A stretch of 64,000 bases of DNA. It comes from Ricinus communis (Eukaryota > Streptophyta > Magnoliopsida > Malpighiales > Euphorbiaceae). Location of the stretch: the NCBI RefSeq assembly GCF_019578655.1, contig NC_063262.1, forward strand, positions 4,967,582-5,031,581. Direction: 5' to 3'. Within the stretch, counting starts at the first letter, position 1. Each line of letters starts with the position of its first letter. Position numbers and translations under genes: made by a program. Under the pieces are notes generated by a model that saw nothing but the letters and a program-made list of their open reading frames with translations, did not search any database and had not been told where the DNA came from. Below, piece by piece: positions 41,901 to 52,906 of this stretch.

Positions 41901-44900
41901 TCCTCCTGAAAATTCTCTTCAAATCACCATTCACAAGCTGAATGACAAGAATTATCTTGAATGGTCTCAGTTCATAAGGTTGGTGATTGATGGAAAAGGG
42001 AAACTTGGATACTTAAATAGTAAGATAAACCCACCAGCAATCGATGATTCGAAATACAGGCAATGGCGCTCAAAAAATTCAATGGTTACTGCTTGGTTGA
42101 TTAACTCAATGGTTCCGGTTGTTGAAAAACCATTCATGTTTTTGCAGACTGCTCAGGATGTTTAGGAAGCAGTTCGAGAAACCTATTCAGATTTGGACAA
42201 TCATTCGCAGTTATTTGAATTAAACACCCATATGTGAAAAATGCAACAAGGTAATTGAGAGGCAGCAGCTTACTATAATGATATGATGGCTGTTTGGCAG
42301 GAATTGGACATGTTTGAAGATGAACAATGGGAGAATCCTAATGACAGTGCTCGGTACAAAAAGAAAATTGAAAGAGGACGAGTATTTGTTTTCTTGGTTG
42401 GTTTAAACAAAGATCTTGATGAGGTTCGTGGACGTATATTAGGAAAAAATCCTTTACCAACTATTAGAGAAGTTTTTTCAGAAGTGCGTAGAGAAGAAGC
42501 ACGATGAAAAGTGATGCTGAAAAATGATGAACCAAAAATAGATGCTGACGGATTTGCTCTTGTAACTCGAGGTACAGACTTAGGGGGAAAGCAAAAACCC
42601 CGGTGTGATCATTGTCGAAAGCCATGGCATACTCGAGATACTTGCTGGAAATTGCATGGGAAACCGAAGAAGAAAATAGGCAGCGACAACACCAAGTTAG
42701 GGGGAGATATACGCGCTTTTCAAGCTAGCAATACTAATCCGGGGCAGCAGTCTTCTCCTGAATCTCTTCCTTTTACCAAGGAACAGATAGAGCACCTGTA
42801 TAAAATGTTTAAGTCCCAAACTTTAGAAAAATCTAACCTGTCTTGTTCTTTTGCACAATCAGGTAATTTTTTCATTGTAGCCATAGCTTGTTCCAAACCC
42901 CATAGCACTTGGATATTAGATGCAGGTGCTACTGATCACATGTCTGGCAATTCGCAAATTTTTTCCTCCTATATACCTTGTGCAGGAAATCAAAAGGTTA
43001 AAATTGCAGATGGTTTCTTAGCTACTGTCGCTAGGAAAGGAACAATTCCTATTTCGTCTTCTCTAGTTCTTAAGAATGTCTTACATGTTCCACATTTGTC
43101 ATATAATCTTTTTTCTGTCAGTAAGTTAACCTCTGATCATAATTGTCAAGTGATTTTTAAGTCTTCCTATTGTAAATTTCAGGATTTAACTTTGGGGAAG
43201 ATGATTAGGGGTGCTAAATTGGATGGTGGCTCTACTTCTTCAATGATGAGTCAACCTTTGGAAGGCAAGACCTGCAAACTTGTTTCAATTCTATTTTTGT
43301 TTCAAGTGACACTAAGATTATGTTATGGCATTATCGGTTAGGACATCCAAATTTTCAATATTTAAAGTATTTGGTCCCAAAGTTATTCATGAATAAAAAT
43401 CCTTTGTTTTTCCGATGTGAAGTTTGTGAATTAGCTAAACATCACCAAACTGTTTACCAATCGCAACCATATAAACAGTCCAAGCTGTTTACCATGATTC
43501 ACAGTGATGTTTGGGGTCCTTCTAGAGTGCTAACATTTTCTGGAAAACGCTGGTTTATCCTTTTTATTGATGATCATACTAGAGTCACTTGGGTCTTTCT
43601 TTTAAAAAGAGAAATCTGATGTTGAAAGTGTGTTCAAAAATTTTTATAATACGGTTCAAAAATTTCAGACTTAAATTAAAATTTTTCGAAGTGATAATGG
43701 AAAGGAGTTCTTTAACAATGTGTTGGGACAATTTTTTGCTGAAAAAGGGATTATTCACCAAAGTTCTTATAGTAACACGCCTCAGCAAAACAGGGTGGCT
43801 GAGAGGAAAAATAAACATTTCCTAGAAGTTGTTAGAGCTCTTAATTTTACAACTAAAATTCCAAAGTATCTTTAGAGAGAAGCAGTTTTAACAGCCATTT
43901 ATTTGATTAATAGATTGCCTACAAGAGTTTTGAACTTTAAAATACCAATTAAAGTTTTTAGTGAATGTTTTCCCATAACTCGGCTAACTAGCAACATTAC
44001 TTTAAAATTTTTTGGAAGTGTAGCTTTTGTCCATAATCATGATCCTAAACGTTCAAAACTTAATCCAAAAGCATATAAATGTATTTTTGTAGGCTATCCT
44101 GCAAATCAAAAAGGTTATAAATGTTTTGATCCAGTTTTGAAAAAAAATGTTTATTTTTATGGATGTCACTTTTTTTTAAGGACAATCATACTTTGACAAA
44201 TTTCATCTTCAGGGGGAGAACACTAGTGAGGATGTCTCAACTGATTCTAGTTCTGATTTAAATTCTGATTATGATTTAACTTTTGAGTTTTTTTCAAATA
44301 ATGGTATTTCTTGGGGGTCTGATAATGTTTCAAAAGAAAATGGGTTGAAAAATAAAGAAAGTGTGGAAATAAATGATTTAAATATTGAAAATACTGAACA
44401 GCTTTTGATAAGGTCATCTCAAAATCAAAATATTGAAACAACTGATATCTATGCGAAAAAGTTTAAAGGTCTTGTATATTCAAAGGAACATCAAGCATAA
44501 AAAAGAGCTACTATCCCAAAGCACCATCAAGAATCTAATCAGAGGTTGGATCATAAGATTTATGGTAAGTCTCCAAAACTTCCCACAAATAATTCATCTA
44601 GTCAATTTGATCTTCCTATTGCTCTTAGGAAAGGTGTCAGGTCATGTACTAAACATCCTTTATCAAATTTTATATCTTACAAGAATATTTCATCACCATA
44701 TTATGCTTTTATCTCACAAATATCTAGTATGGTTATTCCAAATAGTGTTCAGGAGGCTTTAAAACCTGAGTGGAAAGAAGCTATTTTGGAGGCGATGAGA
44801 GCCTTGGAGAAGAATGCTACTTGGAAAGAAGTGGATCTGCTGGATGGGAAGACAGTTGTCGGATGTGAATGGGTGTTTACTGTGAAGTACAATTCATATG

Positions 44901-47900
44901 GATCCTTGGAAAGGTATAGAGCTCGTCTAGTAGCCAAAGGATTCACTCAAACATATGTAGTGGACTACTATGAAACTTTTTCTCCTGTGGCGAAAATCAA
45001 TACTATTTGAGTGCTCTTGTCTGTTGCAGCTAATCTAGATTGGTCTTTGAATCATCTAGATGTAAAGAATGCCTTTTTGAATGGTGACAAAGAGAAGGAA
45101 GTATACATGGAACCTCCACCTGGTTTTGCTTAGAAATTTGGAACCAAGGTATGTAAGCTAAAGCGATCTTTATATGGCCTTAAACAATCTCCTAGAGCAT
45201 GGTTCGAGAGGTTCACAAAGTTTGTTAAAGGTCAAGATTATAATCAAAGTCAATTTGATCATATACTCTTTTCATAAAGAGTTCTATTGAAGACAAAATT
45301 TCTGTTTTAATTGTCTATGTAGATGATATAATTTTGACTGGAGATGATATAATTGAAATGAGCAGATTGAAGCAAAACCTAGACAAGGAGTTTGAAATTA
45401 AATATTTAGGCCAGCTAAGATACTTTCTTGGAATGGAAGTGGCAAGGTCAAAGAAAGGCATTGTTGTCTCACAACGAAAGTATATTCTAGATCTCTTGAA
45501 AGAAACTGGAATTGTAAACCTTCTGAAACTCCAATTAAAGCTAATTTTAGACTTGGGGAGGTAAAGAATGGTGTTCCAGTAGACACAGGAAGATATCAGA
45601 GGTTGGTTGGAAAACTGATTTACTTATCACATACTCGTCTGGACATTGCTTTCGCTGTAAGCTTGGTAAATCAGTTTATGCATTCTCCATATGAAGAACA
45701 TCTTGAAGCTGTATATAGGATTCTTCGTTACTTGAAAAGTACACCAGGAAAATGACTTTTTTTCAAGAAAAATGAAAAAAGAGGAGTTGAGGTGTACACG
45801 GATGTTGATTGGGCAAGTTCAATCACTGATACAAGGTCAATTTATGGATACTGCACATTTGTTTGGGGTAATTTAGTCAGATGGAGAAGTAAAAAGCAGA
45901 ATGTAGTTGCTAGAAGTAGTGCTGAGGCAGAATTCAGATCAATGGCACAGGGAGTGTGTGAGATTCTTTGGCTGAAAAGGGTTCTACAAGAGCTTAAAAG
46001 ATCTGTGAATTTACCTATGAAGCTGTATTGTGACAACAAGGCAGCTATCAGTATTGCTCATAATCCTGTTTTACATGACAGGACAAAACATGTTGAAATT
46101 GAAAGGCACTTCATAAAAGAAAAACTTGAAAAAGGAATTATTTGAACTCCATTTCTACCAACCACACAGCAGGTGGCAGATATTTTAACTAAAGGGTTGT
46201 TTAGAAAGTGATTTGAACTTCAAGTTAGCAAGTTGGGCATGACAGATATATTTGCTCCAACTTGAGAGGGAGTGTTGATAAGTTAAAATAACTAATTAGT
46301 TTTTGTGTGTTAGAGATATGGATAAACATTCTAAGGTTTAGGGATAAGATAAATCAGTTCCTGATCTAAGATTTTTTTATCCTTTAGCTAGTCTACTATA
46401 AGTTGTGTTTTTCCTATGTTTGATATATGAAAAAAAAAAAGAGAATATTTCTCTTTTTTTTTTCTTTCTCTATAAAATTCTACACTTTTAGCAAAGGCAT
46501 ACATTTTCTTTTAACTTTTTTTTAATGTTATTGTTTGTAATTATCAGTTAAGTAGTCTAGGAGAATTTTTTGTCCTCCTTAATGTCCTTTCCTTTTCTTC
46601 GTTCTTGATAATATTTCTTTTCTTATCAAAGAAATAAATAAAGGACACAAATTTTGTTACAAATAAATAAAGTCAGTTAAATAGAGGACTAAGTGCCAAC
46701 TTTTTGTAACAAAGTATATACTCACAAGCTTTAAGAGATAAGATTCATATACAATAACATTTACCTTTAGAATATTAACAAATTGTGTCTTGGCATTATC
46801 TTGCAAGCGATCAGGACGATGAAGTCTACCAGGATCAAGTCCACAAAGTGCCAGCATATCAGGTTTCTCAAGGCACTAAAATATTATACACTGGCATATT
46901 ATACACTGCTACAATAGAAAGGACCTAATCAAAACTTGTGAAGCCAGAATGGAATAGAATAGAAAATTACCTGTGAATCAAGGCTGTGACATGTCAACAA
47001 AATTCTAGTACCTTCAAGCCCCTATACATATGAAATAACAAATTGTCATGAAAATGACTTTTAACAAAATTATTTTTCTGTTCCTTCTGATCTATTGCCA
47101 GAGAGAACAGAAAAGGAAATAAAAACATAATGAGAGAACGTCATACAAAATAATGCAACACATGCAATATCTAATGCAATAAAACACTCGTAAAAGTCGG
47201 CCATTTCTATCCAAAAGGCCTAAACCAAATGAAAAAGCATTTCAGAAATGAGTTCCCATGTCAATGAGATCAAAGTCCATACATTGTATTCATGAACCCA
47301 GGTTCTGAAGACTCCACTTAGTTCCGCCTGTAATTCAATAGTGTACATCTGCTAAAATTCGTTTTAAGTGAAAAAAAAAACTCTGTACAGTAAAACAAGC
47401 AGCAAGATTTTCAGGCCTTTAGACGAGCTTATCATTTTTCATTTGAATGCCAAAGCGGATGATGCATCTTCTCTCTGCTTGTGGTTATCCTGACTTCCAA
47501 TTTAAGTTGAATGTTATCAAATGAAGGAAAACAACTTAAAGGTGGCTAAACATTTTTGCTAGGCAAGTATATTCAAGAACTCAGATAATTATCCATGCAT
47601 GCACATGACAAGAAAGTTCTTAAACCAATTCAAATGCATCAGTCAGATGAAAAGCAAAGAAGCTCAACCTGCACCTGTTTAGCAAAAACATCCCAGAAGA
47701 GTGGTCCAACAATAGCAGTCTCCCAGTTATGTATGTGTAACACATCAGGCTGTTTTCCAGATTTTGTTAAAAAATCCAATGAAGCTCGAGAAAAATAGCT
47801 AAATCTGAAAGTACCGAATGGATAAGCACAAACAAACTGTTATCTGTAAATTGCAAGTTAGAAGGATTTCGAAACAAAATAGCAAAACAGAATAAGTTTG

Positions 47901-50900
47901 AAGTTAATACTCTAGTTTAAATGTTAAGTAGAAAGGGATAAGAAAGTCCTTTAACAGAAACTTTAAACCCAACAATGTTCTGCATCAGAGGCTTTTCTTC
48001 CCTTTGCCATTCACTATTTGAAGGGTGAGAGGGGAAGGGAAAGAAAGCTAATGGAAGTTGGGTTTTACTTCTTTCTCTAACAGTTAAACTTTGTTATGTT
48101 AAACATAGAGCTACCAATTTGACTTTATTAAATGAACATAGGGCCTGTTTGGGATTTGTGGGATGTTAAGACAGCAGATATTAGAATTTTATTTTGATTT
48201 AATAGATTGATCTTTTTAATCTTTTATAAACTGCTTTTGGAGAAAAATCAATTTACCTGCTTCTCTCCAAGCAGTTTTGAGAATTATATATATATATATA
48301 TCTTAAAAACGTCTTTCCGACCACAATTTCAAATGGAGTTATAAAGGATCCAAAATGGTGTAAGCAAAAACAACTGGAAAATGTCAAAGAAAACATTCTA
48401 CTCACCGTTCAAAGTCATCTGTGTAGCCATATATCTTCTCGCGGTTAAAAAAGGATGAGTAGTACAAAGGTTGAATAAAAGTAACTCCAATACCATTGAC
48501 AACTCTGCACAATGACCAATAACAATCATGTTAAACCACCTTAAAACTAGATGCAAAGCAAATGCAATATTCTGCTCACCAGCAGAACAGTTTCTTTTCT
48601 ATAATAATTTCAAACTGAAATGAAACTCATTCATGGGAACCCTAATCTTAGTATACAAGAAAACAACCAACTCACCCAGTCCAAATTTTGTTTCCATGCA
48701 ATTGACCATTAAAATATGAATAAGACTCTGCTTGAATTTCTTGCAGCCCGTGAATTTCACTGAGGTTCAAACTTGCATACCTGTTTACAAAGACTCCTTC
48801 AAGATGGTGAATTATGAGCTCCAGGTCCAAAATCTAACTTAATAACAAATGATGCATCATATAACAATAATTTGATTATATTTTCATGATGCAATCTGTT
48901 ATAAAATGAAGCACATGGTCAATAAGGGGAGAGAGAGAGAGAGAAGAGAGAAGAGAGAATCCTTAGATTGGATTTTCAATCTACCATTTGGCCCACAAAA
49001 TTTTCAATCCTTAGATTGCAGTTGTGCAAACACCACCAAACCCTCCTCTCTCTCCACTCCCCAAAACGCATTTCATATAAATCCTCCCTTTACATACGTA
49101 ACATATATTTCAGGTTATTTGCACATAATTAGAACCACGCATCCCATACTTTCATGGATAGATACAACTCAACAACAATTCTAACCAAATTCCCTTCACA
49201 AGGAATCTAACTTAATATAGAGTAGAAGATGAGAAGAATTGATTACTTTGGCAAAATAACCTCTACCAAGTGGCCCTTCTTTTGCAGCGCAAGTGATAAT
49301 CCTGTCACATAAGATGCCAAATATCCAACCTCTGTCACTGGTGCCATCTCAGTACAAATATGGACAATGTGTAAACTGCTCCTGAATTGAATAAAGTGAA
49401 TTTAATTTATTAGTAAAGAAGAGCCAGTGTAATAAAAAGGGAAGAAGGTATTAAAAAATGAATTTTGTGGATTTAAAACATAATTTCCTACACGTCCATT
49501 ATCATTTACAGATTTTCAGCATGTTATCCTTAATATTTTGGAAGGGAAGAAACAGAAGGTTAAGCACAAATCAATGCACAATAAACTGTGATAGGGTAGC
49601 ATCTAACCCTGTAGATGTATAACTGTCTGATTGGCTGCATGTGTGGATGTGAATAGGGTGTTTACAATAGTCTAAGCAATTGTATCTTAGAATAACTAGA
49701 GATTCTAATTTTAAACGACATACAATAAAAACTTCCTTTTTGACCTACTTAAAATGATGGAGGTGTAATAAAATGTTTTAGGATATAAAAATTGTATGAA
49801 AATATTTTACCTTTTGCTTCTGTATGAGAAGTGACGAAGTTCTGCCAGAAGCTCAGCATCACTTTCCTTCTCATTGTCAAAGAGCATATCAGCTACATTA
49901 AGTTTGTAATCCATGACTGCCTTTCTCAGAATAGATGCCTCCGAAGTGGTAATCATTCCGGTGAGAACCATTGAGTCTATTCGAAGCAGCAATTTGCAGC
50001 ACATAGATTGCTTATCTGGTTTAGGGAGGACATCCATCAAAGGCACAACTCAAGCTCAGTGGCTGATTAGTTAATAAACAACTTAGACCGGAATGCAAAC
50101 TTATGTACTAAATTCAAAACAGCTTAGGCACAAAATCTTGCACATATAATTAACATTGATCATAACTGAGAGGACCCAAATAAATTTCTCAAAATTATTT
50201 GTCAATCTGATGTTAAATTGAACATCAAAATTTAATCAAACAATAGGATAGGACTTCATTTCTATGATAAAAGACAAAGATCTTACGCTTGAATTACCAG
50301 ATTTAACAGCCATAATCCATTAAGTATACCACTAAAAAATGTCAAAATTTCAAGATATTACAAGGACCTTTTTCCAGAACAGCTTGTTTTTCAGCCTCCA
50401 ATTGCTCTATTTTATCAAGCAACAACTCTTTCTCTTGGTTTGCTTTGTTCAGTTCCTCAACAGTCAGAAGACGTTGTTTGTTTAAATATAGAATATCTGA
50501 ATATATGATCACAAAAATCATCATTACTTGAATACATAATTAATCGTGTCAAAGACCAAACAATGTCTTACTTTGCTGAGCTTCTTTAAAGAGCTGCCAT
50601 ATATCCTTATGCTTCGCTTCCGATTCAGAACTAGATGGAAGAAAGTTTTCCTACAAACATATAAACAAACAATAAAAACCATAACGTATGCAAAACCCTT
50701 CTCAATGATAATAGCAATTAGTCAATCATCATATAACTAAAGCAAAAAAAAAAAAAAAATAATACCTGAGACATTTTCACATTATCATGACTTTCTACCC
50801 TAAAAGAAATTAAAAGATCGACTATAAGACTAGTTGATAAATAAATCAATTATGCAAATCAAAGGTGAAATGATTGAATAATAATAATAATAACACATTA

Positions 50901-51219
50901 TACACTCGCTCTAATTTTGAAGAAGGTGATTTCAGTAAACCATAAGCTTCCTCATTCTTCCTGCACAACCCAAAAAAAAAAAAGTTACTTTCATTTTCCA
51001 ACTATCAAAATTCAAGAAAAATTTGGGGGGAATTATTCTTATTATTATTATTATTATCATCATCATCATCATCATCATCATCATCTTCATAAAGAGGTTA
51101 TTGACCAGTTATTACCTCAAGCAGCAAAATGAAGGAGATTTAATGCGTTTTGTGTTAGTTGTGTTGAGTTTGTGGAAACGAACAGGCTTAAGAATCAAGG
51201 CGTTTAATGAAATTTCCAT
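35968..51219 (-). CDS. SS5: STARCH SYNTHASE 5-like protein (non-canonical GT5 glycosyltransferase-like, plastidial)
   Basis: Twenty exons join into 699 residues: 51116-51219, 50904-50960, 50766-50799, 50572-50650, 50368-50496, 49811-50048, 49247-49381, 48676-48780, 48406-48504, 47675-47804, 46971-47021, 46765-46875, 40541-40650, 40137-40305, 39692-39778, 38731-38799, 38428-38541, 36384-36445, 36174-36270, 35968-36087. The N-terminus is basic and hydroxylated with almost no acids, as in a chloroplast transit peptide. Residues about 95-134 form a Lys/Glu/Leu heptad coiled coil. The GT5-like domain starts near 216 ([14 protein letters not shown]). The usual ADP-glucose-binding K-x-G-G-L is replaced by EVGYL (231-235), and no K/S-T-G-G-L motif occurs in the C-terminal half; the sequence there goes from [13 protein letters not shown] directly to an acidic stretch. 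The protein ends with a DFSWD-containing tail. SS5 in Arabidopsis is known as a non-catalytic promoter of starch granule initiation. Intron 12 (40651-46764) carries a copia element. The E5/E6 donor (GTCCTTG) is weak but phase-consistent. Confidence 0.9.
36998..37502. mobile_element. Foldback/MITE-type element with about 110-bp imperfect inverted arms
   Basis: The left arm starts ATTGGCCTAATTACCAATAA and the inverse of the right arm starts ATTGGCATAATTACTAATTA. The similarity continues for roughly 110 bases on each side, including a shared TTTTTAATAATTTTATCCAA. The loop carries a 17-bp unit repeated three times (37328-37378). ATA flanks both ends, which could be a 3-bp target duplication, but in this AT-rich DNA that is weak. 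The element sits in the SS5 intron between exons 36384-36445 and 38428-38541. Confidence 0.65.
37328..37378. repeat. Three tandem copies of a 17-bp unit
   Basis: Unit CTGTAAAATTTCACTCA at 37328-37344 and 37345-37361, with a third copy at 37362-37378 that diverges in its last four bases. It lies within the loop of the inverted-arm element. Confidence 0.9.
37612..38060. mobile_element. hAT-like MITE (449 bp) with 8-bp target duplication
   Basis: The ends are TAGGGTTG on the left and CAGCCCTA on the right, inverse of each other with one mismatch. The flanking octamers are CATGTTAC (37604-37611) and CATGTCAC (38061-38068), again with one mismatch. TAGGG-type ends and an 8-bp duplication are features of the hAT superfamily. 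The sub-terminal regions carry opposed aaccgaac/ggttttggtt-like words. No coding capacity. It lies in the same SS5 intron as the element at 36998-37502. Confidence 0.75.
41566..41774 (+). repeat. Left LTR of copia element 1
   Basis: Starts TGTTGATAAG and ends TTCTACA. It contains a plausible TATA-like TATATAAG stretch at about 41685-41692, appropriate for an LTR promoter. Confidence 0.93.
41794..43341 (+). pseudogene. Copia element 1 gag and protease region (broken)
   Basis: Gag-like frame from 41794 with the UBN2-type start ([10 protein letters not shown]), stopped by TAG at 42163. TGA codons interrupt it again near 42235, 42257 and 42504. The zinc knuckle CX2CX4HX4C is encoded near 42604-42645. 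The aspartic protease motif reads LDAGATDHM, with Ala where most copia proteases have Ser after the catalytic Asp. Most stops are of a type that a single G:C to A:T transition could make. Confidence 0.85.
43320..44200 (+). pseudogene. Copia element 1 integrase region (broken)
   Basis: The zinc-binding His/Cys part is visible (WHYRLGHPN... [10 protein letters not shown]), and the core begins at [10 protein letters not shown], which holds the first catalytic Asp. The frame stops at 43617-43619, and the second Asp (RSDNG) and Glu regions lie in other frames. This shows a frameshift within the core. A later fragment at 43903-44196 covers the C-terminal part of the integrase. Confidence 0.82.
44546..46145 (+). 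pseudogene. Copia element 1 reverse transcriptase and RNase H region (broken)
   Basis: RT starts in the frame at 44546-45010 ([10 protein letters not shown] ... RLVAKGF) and stops at a TGA. The catalytic YVDD lies at about 45316-45327 in a separate frame. The RNase H domain at 45792-46145 is comparatively intact ([30 protein letters not shown]). A stop at 46145 precedes a short conserved tail ending before the polypurine tract. Confidence 0.88.
46273..46484 (+). repeat. Right LTR of copia element 1
   Basis: Direct repeat of the left LTR with small differences, mostly in A/T runs. Ends TTCTACA and is followed by the second CTTTT. Confidence 0.93.
51033..51086. repeat. Compound (ATT)n/(CAT)n microsatellite in SS5 intron 1
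   Basis: About eight ATT units pass into about nine CAT units, about 30 bases inside the intron from the exon 1 donor (51116). On the sense strand it reads as ATG repeats followed by AAT repeats. A length-variable marker candidate. Confidence 0.9.
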
Positions 51220-51350
51220 TGTTACTTGATAGAATGAAAGTGTTGTTTCTTATCTTTCTTCGAGTGGCAACTGAAACAGAAAGAGAGAACTGAAGTGATA
51301 TACTTTTTTGTGCTATCGCCTTCCTTTCACATTCACCGTTATCGCATTGG
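51220..51350 (-). promoter_or_regulatory. Probable SS5 5' UTR
   Basis: The minus strand before the ATG at 51219 is moderately GC-rich with a CTCTCTTTCTGTTTC pyrimidine tract near 51275-51290, typical of a plant leader region. The first in-frame ATG of the open exon was taken as start. Confidence 0.4.
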
Positions 51351-51599
51351 CATCATTTTTTCCTTTTTTTGCATATTCTTTGGAGAAGTAAATTTACATA
51401 AATGTTCTTTTACGGAGAAAGAGATTTATATGGGGAAATAAACTTTTACAAATATATTTTAGCAGAAAAATCATGATCTAAAAGAGAAAAAAAATGAATT
51501 TATGATACTCATTTTAAAAACAAAAAAAAATTAAGAATGGTGAATGACAAAAATTATTTTTAAGAAATAAATGTACCTGGGTGATTATCAAGTGATGAT

Positions 51600-51960
51600 A
51601 GTAATTAACGTTTCAATGGTGGGGGTTAATTACAATAGTAGTTACCAATTGTGGCAGCAGCGACAGTGACAAGTGCTGGGTTGTGGTGGTGGCTATTGGT
51701 CGAGCTGGCAATAGTGGTTATCTCAACGGTAGTGTGATACTGATGGTTGACAAGGTAGTGATGGGGATGGTGGTTAGGATGGCTGGTGACAGTAGTTGCC
51801 GAGGCATTAGTAGTGGTGGTGGTGTTTGAAAGGTGATGACGGTGCGTGAAAAGCGATGATGATGGTGATGATAGGGTGGTTGTGCCATGATAGTGGTAGC
51901 CGGGGTGGCAGTAAAATAGTCGCAAAGTTAATAATGGTAGTGTATATAGTAGTGAGTTGT
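51600..51960. repeat. Degenerate GGTGGT/GGTGAT trinucleotide-rich tract
   Basis: The plus strand is rich in gtggtgg, gtgatg and gtagtg words with G clusters, a cryptic simple-sequence region. Its minus-strand frame (51626-51925) translates to His/Thr/Ser repeats, which is what this composition gives without selection. It lies between the SPT2 3' end and the SS5 5' end. Confidence 0.75.
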
Positions 51961-52600
51961 CACTAATTAGAAGGTAGTGGTATAAAAATAAGGATTGATT
52001 ACTACTTACTTCATGAGGTTAGCCACAATTACACTAGTTAAAGTAATAATATAATTAAATTTTTAATTTATTAAAATAACATAATACATTAATTACAATA
52101 TTACTTTTATTATTCTTTCATAATATACTAGAACAAAACTGTATTAAAAATAGAAATTCTATTATAATTTGATAAAAAGAACATTTTAAACAATCTTTAT
52201 TTTTTTATAATAAATTTAAGGACTAAATTGTTAGTTTTTTTTTTTATTGATTGGCCATTTAACTGAGTTTAAACAAATTCATGTAACATATGCATCTATA
52301 TGTTCTCCAAAACCTAAAAATTTCCAATAACATAATGATTTAGTGATATCATTTAAGATATAATTTATCCGTTTTACTAAAATCAATATAATAAAATCGA
52401 ACAAAATAATATTATATTGACATTACAAATAAAATGAAAAAGCCTTTAGAGAAAAATAGTTTACAAAAAAAACATTCTTATTTCATTTCATTTATCCACA
52501 AACATAAATAAACGTATTTAATTTGTGATAATGATATACAAATATATTATGGACAGCATACCCTTTATTATTCCTAGCGATCATCTAAAGAAAAAGAGAT
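51961..52600. other. AT-rich intergenic sequence between SPT2 and SS5
   Basis: No feature recognised apart from A/T runs. The part close to 52906 (from about 52600) becomes balanced in composition and is probably the SPT2 3' UTR. Confidence 0.6.
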
Positions 52601-52906
52601 CAAGTTTCCATTGATGAGGTATCATACAAATGAATTGCCAAAAGGACCAGTAAACTGCAATATTATTCCATCATCCCAAGTCAAAAGAAATGCAACTGCC
52701 AGAATTACATTCACAGATGTATTTGTATATGAAGATTATAATTTAAATTGCATTCTAGAATTGGCAAATACATTTCTACAATTGAATAAAAATTTTGAAG
52801 TCCCAGTCTCCAGGAGGCACCATAACACAACCAAAACTGCATCATACGGAGGGAGTGATGCAGCAGTGAGTGAGTAGGACTTTAACAGACTCCAACAGGG
52901 AAAATG

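Larger units (their letters stand above)
41566..46484 (+). mobile_element. Complete Ty1/copia LTR retrotransposon, decayed, antisense within an SS5 intron
   Basis: LTRs at 41566-41774 (209 bp) and 46273-46484 (212 bp) begin TGTTGATAAG and end TTCTACA. By eye they differ at about seven substitutions and three small indels. The primer-binding site TGGTATCAGAGC (41775-41786) is complementary to the initiator methionine tRNA 3' end, and a purine tract (GAGAGGGAG, 46264-46272) precedes the right LTR. Domains follow the copia order gag, protease, integrase, reverse transcriptase, RNase H. The coding sequence is broken by several stops and frameshifts, so the element is non-autonomous today. It is transcribed, if at all, opposite to the host gene and needs to be spliced out with a 6.1-kb intron. 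Confidence 0.96.
41561..46489. repeat. 5-bp target-site duplication CTTTT flanking the copia element
   Basis: CTTTT occurs at 41561-41565, directly before the left LTR, and at 46485-46489, directly after the right LTR. It shows that the whole element entered as one integration event and has not been rearranged by ectopic LTR exchange. Confidence 0.9.

Noticed and set aside
51626..51925. 99-codon minus-strand frame rich in His and Thr
   Set aside because: It is the translation of a degenerate GGT/GAT repeat, with no domain, no splice context and no start consensus. Composition explains the open frame.
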